A DNA stretch of 64,000 nt from the NCBI RefSeq assembly GCF_040712315.1, contig NC_134015.1, positions 46,015,964 to 46,079,963 of the forward strand, read 5' to 3'. The DNA is from Castanea sativa (lineage: Eukaryota > Streptophyta > Magnoliopsida > Fagales > Fagaceae). Shown here one piece after another: positions 12,432 through 22,329 of this stretch. The notes under the pieces were generated by a model. It saw nothing but the letters and a program-made list of their open reading frames with translations, was not told the origin of the DNA and ran no database searches. The stretch's first letter is position 1. Each line of letters opens with the position of its first letter. A program made the position numbers and the translations under genes.

Positions 12432-12837
12432 CTCTAATCACTTTGATACTGCAAGCATGCTGTATGATGATATAATCAAACAATGCCAACAATGGATTAG
12501 TCAACAAACACATTCATTTAAAAGTTAGTGATATTACAATGATTAATGTTACACCAAGTGTGACTTAAACCAAGCCAATAACCTCTATAGACAGCAAAAA
12601 AACACATAATAAAAATGACAAGGTAAGGGCTGTACAAGTAATTGACAAAAGGAGTTTGATAAACAATTGAGACAACAATAAAACATCGCGTAGGACTTAT
12701 CTACAATTGATACTTGATAGTAAAGCAAATATGTGGTTACATAATACATATGCATACTAAGATAATAAAATATACAGCTTAAGTGAAGATGTAGATAATA
12801 AAATGTCAGCACAATAAAACCTACAACTCTAAATTTA

Positions 12838-13055
12838 TAAGAGTTACCTTGAGCACAAATCTTTGCAACATAGGGGTTGCCGTAAGAAAGGAAGTGCAAC
12901 AAGGAATGCCATCCATGAAAAGTCGATGTATATCCAATTTCAGTAGCCTAAGATTTCTTAACTTTGGTAATTTGGGGAACCTGAAAAATCTCCGAAAAAT
13001 TGAACCAAGAAAAAATGGCACATTCATAAACAAACATTATCAGTATGAGAAAAAT

Positions 13056-13100
<45 letters not shown>

Positions 13101-14008
13101 ACAATCATGAAATTTTTTTGACTAACCAAAATCACTAATTCAAGTGTCTCCAGCTGAGAGAAATAATGTGAAATTGGGCAACCATTTTTAAATAAATAGC
13201 CAACGTGGCCACCCATCACAGACAGAGAAACAAAATTGGGAACATCAGCTAAAAGGATCCTTGTTGTCTCACCTCCAAAGTATTCGAAAGAAACCAGATT
13301 TATAGCATGAATCTGAACGTGTTTGAGATATTGGCAGTATATTATCTTTAAATGCTTTTAGCTTGGGCAAAGGGCAAGAAGTCTTTAAATTCATTAGAGA
13401 CCTTGATATCTCCACATGTAATATTTCAATGAATGGGCAATTAGATAAAATATATTCGAGAACTTCCCCAGTCACTTCCACAGAAGTCAAAGAGAGGTCT
13501 GTTTAGGATTCAAGACTGTAACTCTGAAGAGGCTGACTAGTAAGAGAATATTTATGACGCCCAAACGTCAACAAATTCAATGAAAGCCTTTTAACTTTTT
13601 TCTTATTGAAAATCTAATCCAATTGTCAAGTACCACCGAGAATGTCCCATCCATGTCAAAGAAAACTCTAAACTCATCTATTGTATCACCTTGACGCAAT
13701 TCCAATACATCATTTACCCAAACAATAAACTTAGATCTTTCAGAAGACAATGCCGTCCTAAAGTCAGCAATAATCTCATGACACTTGTATTTCTCCCGCA
13801 CAGTTTGCAACCTTGATTTATTGAAAACCAAGTTACAAGTCAAAAATGTCCACAAATATCTCCACCTTCTAGACAGGATACTTGTTCTCAGCCTTTCTTC
13901 CAACTTCAATAATGACAGAATCGAGACAAGAATTTCATCTGGCACGTCATTTAACCGATCTTGGGACAAATTGGTTCTCTGAATATTAGAGGTAGTGTAT
14001 ATTAGCAA
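12838..14008 (-). pseudogene. F-box/LRR-type gene, broken
   Basis: The first coding part (13577-14008) has an N-terminal F-box (DRLNDVPDEILVSILSLL ... SILSRRWRYLW), the domain that docks substrate receptors onto Skp1 in SCF ubiquitin ligases. The LRR/FBD-type region follows in other frames: a 1-base loss in the A-run near 13610, a TAA near 13506, another frame change near 13345, then an intron with a (TA)n run and a last exon at about 12838-13000 (LPKLRNLRLLKLDIHRLFMD). The C-terminal FBD part seems absent. Frameshifts and the stop make a full protein unlikely. A related partial copy lies at 46565-47222. Confidence 0.8.
13062..13096. repeat. (TA)n microsatellite
   Basis: Pure TA run inside the presumed last intron of the broken F-box gene. 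Confidence 0.85.
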
Positions 14009-14811
14009 AGACTATAACATATTTTTGTAACTTTTAATCAAATAACCACCAAAAAAAAAACGAGAGTCAATAAAATTTTGATTTCGGGTAACGAAATTTA
14101 TCACCTTTTGGTGTGTAATTTTAGAGCTGGGATGAACTATCTTTGCCAGGTTAGTCTGTCTCTTCGCCGTCTAGCATAGGACTTTAATAAATATAATAAA
14201 GACTGCAGCACAAAGAAAAGATCAAAACTTTAGTCGATATTGGCTGAGACCAGAGTCTGTCAGCACATCCAATGTTTAAAATTAAGTAATGAAAAAATAA
14301 CTATCAAAATAAAATAGAGAAAATAAAAAGGGCAGGATTTTTAGGTACTACGAAGGTTATGAGAAGAACAAAGAAGTTATAGAAATAAAAAAATCAAAAC
14401 ACACCAATTTCGGAACCTAGATTCACATACAAGCAGGTAGAAAGAAGACAAAAATTAAAAAAACAAAGAACTAAAAGAAAAAAATTATACAGGGACTCAC
14501 TCACCATAGGTGGCGGATATGTCAAGACGGGCTTTAATTTTGTTTCTTTTCTTTTGGGCCATAATGGGATGAGCTACTTAAATTGTTAGCTTCTCTAGAA
14601 GATCTGAATCTAAATATTAGTCGGTCCATTTAAATTGTTAAAGTAATAGCATCTAGTTTTTAGAAAATATATTATTTTATTATCTCAAAAGTTATTTTAT
14701 CTATTATATAATATTATTTGACAATACACTAATATTTCAACTTTTATTTTACTATATAACGCATTAAAATAATATTTCTACATAATAAAACAATATAACC
14801 CAAAATCATCT
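14009..14811. other. intergenic, no gene seen
   Basis: AT-rich stretch upstream of the F-box start, ending at the plus-strand gypsy element. On the minus strand an ATG followed directly by GTGAGTGAG near 14503-14515 could be a first F-box exon with a splice donor, but I cannot confirm it. Confidence 0.5.
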
Positions 14812-15635
14812 TGTAGGGACATTGGGCCCAGTAATTTATAAAGGATGACCCAAAAAATCTCTTGGACTAAAAACCCAATCCGAGGACATCAAATGATTTA
14901 GGGTACATGAATGTACCTCGTAAAAGAAAATGCTATGTAAAGATGTGATAACGTGTGAACAAATTATGTTCGAGGAAAGCTTTGTCCTCGGATAGTAAAG
15001 CCGAGGTCATAGGAAGAGAGGTTTAATATCCCCAGGGTATGTTATAGAAATTCCTGTGGTTACAGGAAGACACTGTACACATAGAGAACAATAGAAAGGG
15101 CGGTGGGATATCTAAGGTAAAGCTGCTACCACCGCCCACACATTAAAGACTCTGCAATTGATATACTGACTACATTAATGGAGAAATGAGACCTAAGCAT
15201 GAGGTTTGGAACTTGGTCCCTGATCCTAGAGGACTTCAGGGAAATTTGATGGGACAAGTATCTAAAACCAGTGTTATAACCATGAGGTGGAAGATGAGAA
15301 TGGAAAAAGAGGGAGTATAAATAAGAGAAAAGACCTTCGGAAGAAGGGGGCTTTTCTTTGAGAAAGAAAAAGAATAGTATAAACCATTGTAATCGACCTT
15401 AAGAAACAATATTATAAACTATCCTCGGATTGTGTCCAAGGAGGAGCTTTCATTCATATTATTACAGATAATTCCTTATTTCTGCCATTGGGCCCAAAGC
15501 CTTTTCTTTCTTTGTTGTTTAAACCACCTTTGAAATCTAAATATCAAGCCCACTCCCTACAAATTTATTGTAAAAAGGCCTTTCAAGCCCTTTTCCTTTT
15601 GATTGTGAATCGGGAGTTCGAATTGTGTCCTTACA
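14812..15635 (+). repeat. gypsy copy 1, 5' LTR
   Basis: Begins TGTAGGGACATTGGGCCCAG and ends CCTTACA. Contains several TCCGAGGA/TCCTCGGA octamers. Followed by the primer-binding site. Confidence 0.96.
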
Positions 15636-15637
15636 AT

Positions 15638-15653
15638 TGGCGCCGTCTGTGGG
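15638..15653 (+). other. gypsy copy 1 primer-binding site
   Basis: TGGCGCCGTCTGTGGG lies two bases after the 5' LTR. The TGGCGCC start fits a tRNA 3' CCA end. The same motif is at the mirrored place in copy 2 (41885-41900). I do not assign the tRNA. Confidence 0.85.
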
Positions 15654-15683
15654 AATTTAGTCTTTGAAGAGGTTTAAAACATC

Positions 15684-17237
15684 ATGGTGGGATCAGGACC
15701 ACAACATCGTGCAAAGTCTGCGAGCTCCCAGCATGAGGATCACTCCTTGCATCCTGAGCACGAAGAGAACTGGGAAGGTAGTGTACATACTACGCACACT
15801 ACCAGAAGTAGGAGTCATTCACAAGGGGGAAGCAGAGTTCTTCATGAGGAAAATACCAAGCCTATGCAGAAAGAAATTGACAGCTCAAAAAGGAAATTAC
15901 GTCACGAGAGGCAAAGGCGAACTCCTTCTGTCTCCGATCCCTCTTCGGAGGGTTCCGAGGATGACAATTACAGGCAGAGGTCCAAAACTCCCCTAGATGA
16001 ATCTTTCTCTTGCGAGGAAGACAACCTGCATGGGCAGCAGGGTAGGAATTATTCTTCTAGGGGCTTGGGAAATGATGCAATGGGCAGGGCGTTGCACCAA
16101 ATCTCCAGGTCACCCTTCATATGCAAGTTGGAGGAAGGGAGGCTACCTCGGTTCTTCACACAACCGGCCTTCACTATTTACAATGGCCGAACGGATCCTG
16201 TGGAGCATGTGAGCCATTTTAGTCAAAGAATGGCAGTACATTCCAAGAATGAGACTTTGATATGCAAGATTTTTCCCTCTAGCCTAGGGCCCGTGGCTAT
16301 GAGATGGTTTGATGGCTTGAGGGCAGGCTCTATGAATTCTTTCAAGGAACTTACTAGGGCATTTGGCTTTCGTTTCATCACATGCAGTAGAGTTCCTCGA
16401 CCTTTGGATTCATTATTATCCATGGCCATGAGGGAGGGGGAAACCCTGAGAACGTATTCAGACAGGTATTGGGAGATGTTCAATGAAATTGATGGGGACT
16501 TCGATGATGTGGCGATAAGGACCTTCAAGGTCGGCCTACCTACGGAGCATGACTTGAGGAAATCTTTGACAAAAAAGCCTGTCAGAAGCGTGCGTCGACT
16601 CATGGATCACATCGATGAGTACAAAAAGGTTGAAGAAGATTAGCAGCAAGGAAATGGTAAGACGAAGGTTATCCCTCAGGAGAGGAGGGATTTCAGGTCG
16701 GACAGATACAACAACAACAGGCCTACAAGGGATTTTTCCAGATAAGCCGGTCCTACAGCCCCGCAGGTGGTCAACACCGTTTTCAAGGAACCAGTGCAGC
16801 AGCTGTTGGAGAAAATCAAGCATGAGTCATACTTCAAGTGGCCCAACAAAATGGCAGGGGACCCTTTGAGACGCAACCAAAATCTCCATTGCCATTATCA
16901 CCAGGAGAGGGGTCATACCACCGAGGATTGTCGAACTCTATGGAATCATTTGGAGCAATTGGTTAAGGAGGGAAAGTTGAAGCAATTCCTGTATCAGCCT
17001 AATGGGCAAGGAAACCACTCAGGGGCTGCAAACCATGGTGGTTCTTCGTCAAGGCCTCCTCTAGGTACAATCAATGTTATTTTCGCGGCACCTGGAAGGA
17101 CTGGCTCAACTCCTTTTAGGGTGATGTCTGTGGCTCGAATCTTGGCCGAGGAGTCAAGGGATCAGCCGAAGAGGATTAAGGCGAATATCCTACCAGTTTT
17201 GGGTTTCTCGGAAGAGGAAAAAATCAGGACTATCTAG
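15684..17237 (+). pseudogene. gypsy copy 1 gag
   Basis: Start ATG at 15684 (MVGSGPQHRA). A charged N-terminal region of about 110 residues with a KRKLRHERQRR stretch precedes the Retrotrans_gag capsid domain (TDPVEHVSHFSQRM ... MRWFDGL ... REGETLRTYSDRYWE). A zinc-knuckle variant at about 16890-16935 reads CHYHQERGHTTEDC, i.e. C-x2-H-x4-H-x4-C rather than CCHC. Stops at 16641 (TAG) and 16744 (TAA) are CAG/CAA-to-stop changes; copy 2 has Gln there. The frame ends with TAG at 17235-17237, which is shared with copy 2. Confidence 0.88.
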
Positions 17238-17708
17238 CCACATGATGATGCCTTAGTTGTTACCCTAAGAATAGGGAATTATGATGTGAAGAGGGTGATG
17301 GTCGATCAAGGCAGTGGCATAGATATCATGTACCCTGACCTGTTTAAAGGGCTAAATTTAAAACTTGAAGATCTTATGGCTTATGACTCTCCCTTGATAA
17401 GCTTCGAGGGAAAGGCTGTCATACCAAAGGGATAAATTAGGCTGCCTGTACAATCAGGCCTAGAGGTGGTAGACGTAGATTTCATTGTAGTGGACGCCTA
17501 TTCTCCCTATACGGCTATTGTGGCAAGACCTTGGTTGCATACTTTGGGTGCTATTTCCTCAACCTTGCATGTCAAGGTTAAATTTCCTTCTGGAGATAAG
17601 GTGGTGGAACTGCTTGGGAGTTAGTCTGTGGCTCGACAATGTGTCACGACTGCAATTCTGCGTCAACCTGAACTGGAGTCCTCGGCCTCGGCTAGCGGAA
17701 AGTCGTAG
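17238..17708 (+). pseudogene. gypsy copy 1 protease region
   Basis: In the same frame as gag, between two TAG codons. The active-site region reads RVMVDQGSGIDIMYPDLF; the Tat-type motif normally is D-x-G-S-x-A-D. Extra stops at about 17434 (TAA) and 17624 (TAG) are unique to this copy. The closing TAG at 17706-17708 is also present in copy 2 and is followed by CAATCA. Confidence 0.78.
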
Positions 17709-20700
17709 CAATCAAAGCTTTTGGCCACTACCAAGGTAGATGAACCTACATGTGAAGAATTAGAGAGGATTCTCATAGACGATGACCCTGAAAAGTTTTT
17801 TCAAGTGGGGGTTCAATTGCCACAGGAAGAGAGGACAGAGCTGATTTTGTTTTTGAAGAAAAATATGGATGTATTTGCATGGAATGCTTATGAAGCCCCT
17901 GGGGTTGATCCGAGTTTCATTTTTCATCATTTAAAAGTCAATCCAGCTGTAGTACCATGGAGGCAACCACCTCAGAGATCCTCCAAGGAGCATTCTGAAG
18001 CTGTGAAGGAAGAAGTGCTTAAACTCAAGAAGGCGGGTGCTATCAAAGAAGTTTTTTATCCTGAATGGTTAGCTCATACGGTGGTGGCAAAGAAGAAGAA
18101 TGGGAAGTGGAGATTTTGTGTGGATTTCACAAATTTAAACAAAGCTTGTCCGAAGGATTCTTTCCCAATGCCTCAGATTGATCAGTTGGTAGATGCTACT
18201 ATTGGGCATCCTTGGATGAGTTTTCTTGATGCTTTCCAAGGTTACCACCAAATACCTTTAGCTGTAGAGGACCAGGAAAAGACTGCATTTGTCACTCCTA
18301 TAGGAAAATATCATTATAAGGTGATGCCATTTGGTTTGAAGAACGCAGGGGCTACCTAAATAAGGATGATGACGAGGATGTTTGAGCCACAACTGGGAAA
18401 AACTATCGAGGTATATGTGGATGATATGGTGGTAAAGAGTAAAGCAGTTTCTACGCATTTGGAAGATCTGAGCAACATTTTTCAAACGCTGAGAGAGTAC
18501 AAATTGCGACTCAATGCCTCTAAATGTTCTTTTAGCGTAGGGTCGGGCAAGTTTCTAGGTTATATGGTAACTCACCGGGGAATTGAGGTGAATCCTGCAC
18601 AGGTCAAGGCCATTAGCAACTTACACCCACCTCGAAATCCTAAAGAGGTTCAGAGACTAACAGGAATGACTGCTGCCCTCAACCGATTTATTTCTCGGTC
18701 TGCGGACAGATGCAGGCCTTTCTTTCAATTGTTGAATAAATGGAAGGGTTTTGAATGGACCGAGGAGTATGCGGTAGCTTTTCAACAACTTAAAGAATAT
18801 CTCTCGCAACCACCTGTTATGTCTTGACCAGAAATTGATGAAGTTCTGTTCGCCTATATTGCAGTAGCTAATCATGCAGTAAGTTTGATTCTTATACGGG
18901 ATGATGATAACGTACAGAGGCCAGTTTATTATGTAAGCAAGTCTCTGCATGAAGCCGAGGTAAATTATTTACCATTAGAGAAAGCAATCTTGGCAGTGAT
19001 GCATGCTACGCGAAGGCTTCCCCATTACTTCCAATCTCATACAGTTGTTATTCTAACACAACTCCCTCTTAAGTCTATACTTCGAAGTGCAGATTATACA
19101 AAGAGAATTGCCAAATGGGAAACTATCTTGGGGGCTTTCAATATCAAGTATATGCCTCGCACCTCTATAAAGGGGCAAGTCATTGCGGATCTTGTGGCGG
19201 AGTTTGTTAAGCCCTCATTAGAAGAGTATATTAAAGGATCAGGCATGGACAAAAAATCAGTAGGCATGATTTCGTGCAAAGAGCCACCGTTGTGGAAAGT
19301 GTATGTTGATGGAGCAGCAAATCAAAGAGGATCTGGGGTGGGATTAGTTTTGGTATCCCCTGAAGGAATTACTTTTGAGAAATCTTTGAGATTGGGATTC
19401 TCGGCCACCAACAATGAAGCTGAATATGAAGCCGTCCTCGCTGGAATGAACATGGTTTATAAGATGGGAGGGAAGGTAGTATAAATGTCCTCAAATTCAC
19501 AATTGGTGGTAGGCCAAGTGGAAGGGAAGCTAGAAGCAAGAGATTCAAGAATGCAAGGATACCTAACCCAGGTCAGGTATATGCAATCCAAATTTGAGTC
19601 CTTTTCTTTATTGCATGTGTCCAAGTGTGGGAATACTTATGCTGATTCCTTAGCCACACTCGCAACGTCCTCGGCGCAAGGCCTACCTCGGGTCATCCTT
19701 GTTAAAGATCTGTGGAAACCCAATGGGACGAATAATAATGCCACTCGAATTCTTCAAATTAGGACAGGGCCTAGTTGGATGGATCCAATTCTGACATTTC
19801 TCAAAGATGATGTCTTGCCTAAAGAAAAGTCCGAAGCAGATAAAGTTCGCAGGAAAGCACCTCGGTTTTGTCTGTCCGAGGATCAGAGTTTATACAAACT
19901 CTCTTTTTCGGGACCATATTTGTTATGTATGCACCCAGAAGCAACGAATTTACTTTTGGAAGAGTTACATGAAGGGATTTGCGGAAGCCATACTAGAGGA
20001 AGGTCTTTAGCTCTAGAGCCCTTGCCCAGGGCTATTGGTGGCCCAATATGCAGAGAGAAGCACAGGATTATGCAAAGAAGTGTGACCAATGTCAAAGATT
20101 CGCTCCTAACATACATCAACCAGGAGGTGTTCTTAATTCTCTGTCTAGCCCTTGGCCTTTTGCTCAATGGGGCTTAGACATTGTTGGACCTTTCCCAAAA
20201 GCAGCAGGAAATAGGCGGTGGCTCCTCGTCGGAATGGATTATTTCACCAAATGGGATGAAGTTGAGCCATTGTCAAATATCAGAGACATGGAAGCAAAAA
20301 AGTTTGTATGAAAGAACATTGTCACCAGGTTTGGAATCCCTCATACTCTCATTTCAGATAATGGTTTACAATTTGATAGTAAGGCCTTTAGGAAATACTG
20401 TGGTGATCTAGGCATCACGAATAGATATTTCACTCCAGCTTACCCTCAAAGGAATGGGCAAACCGAGGCCATCAATAAAATGATAGTTAATGGACTCAAG
20501 AAAATGTTGGGTGATGCTAAGGGAAGATGGGTGGAAGAACTGCCACATGTCTTGTGGACATATCAAACTACACCACGGAGGTCCACAAGAGAAACACCCT
20601 TCTCCATGACTTATGGAGCCGAGGCAGTAATACCTCTAGAAACTGGGTTCCCAACACTAAGGAAGAACTCCTTCACTCCAGACAGCAACGATAATCTATT

Positions 20701-21008
20701 GGAGAGAAATCTAGACTTAGTTGAAGAACGATGAGAGAATGACATGGTTAAACTAGCTTATTATCAACACAAACTCAAGCAGGGGTATGATTCTCATGTC
20801 AAACTACGGCCTCTTGCACCTGGGGACTTGATACTGAGGAAAGTTTTGGGTACAACAAGGAACCCAGCATAGGGAAAATTGGGGCCCAACTAGGAAGGAC
20901 CTTATCGTATTACCTCGGTCGCAGGCATAGGGGCTTATAATCTCAAAGATCTAGATGAATATGCTGCACAACGTCCCTGGAATGTAAATAACCTATGAAG
21001 GTACTATT
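17709..21008 (+). pseudogene. gypsy copy 1 RT, RNase H, second RNase H, integrase
   Basis: RT: KKKNGKWRFCVDF, FQGYHQIPLA and the intact active site YVDDMVV (about 18410-18430). RNase H: VYYVSKSLHEAEVNYLPLEKA. The second, archaeal-type RNase H is at about 19300-19690 (WKVYVDGAANQRGSG, NNEAEYEAVLAG, NTYADSLATLA). Integrase: zinc part near 19950-20100 (CDQCQRFAPN), core residues LDIVGPF, SDNGLQFD and NGQTEAINK with the catalytic Glu present. Breaks: stop near 18357, TGA at 18825, TAA at 19482, a one-base deletion near 20011, TGA at 20309 and 20732, TAG near 20870 and 20890. Confidence 0.92.
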
Positions 21009-21059
21009 GTTAAATGTAAGGCACTTCGGCCATTTTTATTGACACTATATTGCGTTCAT

Positions 21060-21950
21060 TTTTTTTTCGTTTATCTAAGTATCAAACTGAAGCTTGGTAT
21101 GCCTAGATCCTCGGACCGCATACCTCGTCTAAATTGATATTTTTTATCAAGTGTTAAACAGAACCTTAGTTATGCCTGGTCCTTGGATCATCTACTTTGG
21201 GGAAATTAACATTTCAGTTAGTTTATCTAAGTATCAAACTGAAGCTTGGTATGCCTAGATCCTCGGACCACATACCTCGTCTAAATTGATATTTTTTTTA
21301 TCAAGTGTTAAACAGAACCTTAGTTATGCCTGATCCTCGGATCATCTACTTTGGAGAAATTAACATTTCAGTTAGTTTATCTAAGTATCAAACTGAAACT
21401 TGGTATGCCTAGATCCTCGGACCACATACCTCGTCTAAATTGATATTTTTTACCAAGTGTTAAACAGAACCTTAGTTATGTCTAGTCCTCGGATCATCTA
21501 CTTTGGGAAAATTAACATTTCAATTATTTTTTACCAAGTGTTAAACAAAACCTTAGTTATGTCTGGTTCTCGGATCATCTACTTTGGGAAAATTAACATT
21601 TCAATTCTTTTTATCAAGTGTTAAAAAGAACCTTAGTTATGTCTGGTCCTCGGATCATCTACTTTGGAAAAATTAACATTTAAATTATTTTTTCCAAGTG
21701 TTAAACAGAACCTTAGTTATGTCTGGTCCTCGGATCATCTATTTTGGGAAAATTAACATTTCATTTCTTTTTACTAAGTGTTAAACAAATTCTTAGTTAT
21801 GTTTGGTTCTCGGATCATCAACTTTGGGGAAATTAACATTCTTTTTCTTTTCATTAAGTATCAAACCGAAGCTTGGTATGCTTAGATCATTAGACCATAT
21901 GCCTTATTTAAGTATTTAACAAAGCTTACTAACGGTTTTTGACCCTTAGA
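21060..21950 (+). repeat. tandem repeat array between integrase and the antisense gene (copy 1)
   Basis: Two related monomers. Type A holds 'agtatcaaactgaag', 'ttggtatgcctagatcctc' and 'acctcgtctaaattgatat'. Type B holds 'agtgttaaacagaacctta', 'tatgcctggtcctcggatc' and 'ctactttggg'. The order is A-B alternating about three times, then a run of B units, then a last A-like unit. A and B align with each other and both carry 'tatgcct...cctcgga'. Each monomer is about 70-85 bp. The array lies where sense pol and the antisense gene converge. Confidence 0.9.
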
Positions 21951-22329
21951 CGTGCCCCATCTAAATGAAATTCAACCACTTATATCTTAAAGTCTCCCTG
22001 AGATAGTGATAAATGGATAAAAATCCACGAGCATCACTTAATGCATCTACAAACATATTGAACATGTCTATGGTATAAAGTTCAATCCAGGTTGTTGCTT
22101 TGACTTTAGTAAGTTAACAAGGGTAAACGGATTACTATTCTAAATATAGCAAAACCAATATGAAGTGGTATGATCAAGGCAAAACAAAGGCAAAAAGCAT
22201 CAAAACAAAGAAAGTAGAACTTGTGCTTTCATTAAATTCAAAATTCTTTGGAATTACAAAAGTACTTGCGAATTATCAGAATTACACTAAGAAGAAATAA
22301 AGGAAAGGCTGAAGACGAGAGAAGAACAA

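Noticed and set aside
13062..13096. TA run considered as a possible MITE target or replication feature
   Set aside because: Ordinary microsatellite inside an intron with no inverted repeats around it.
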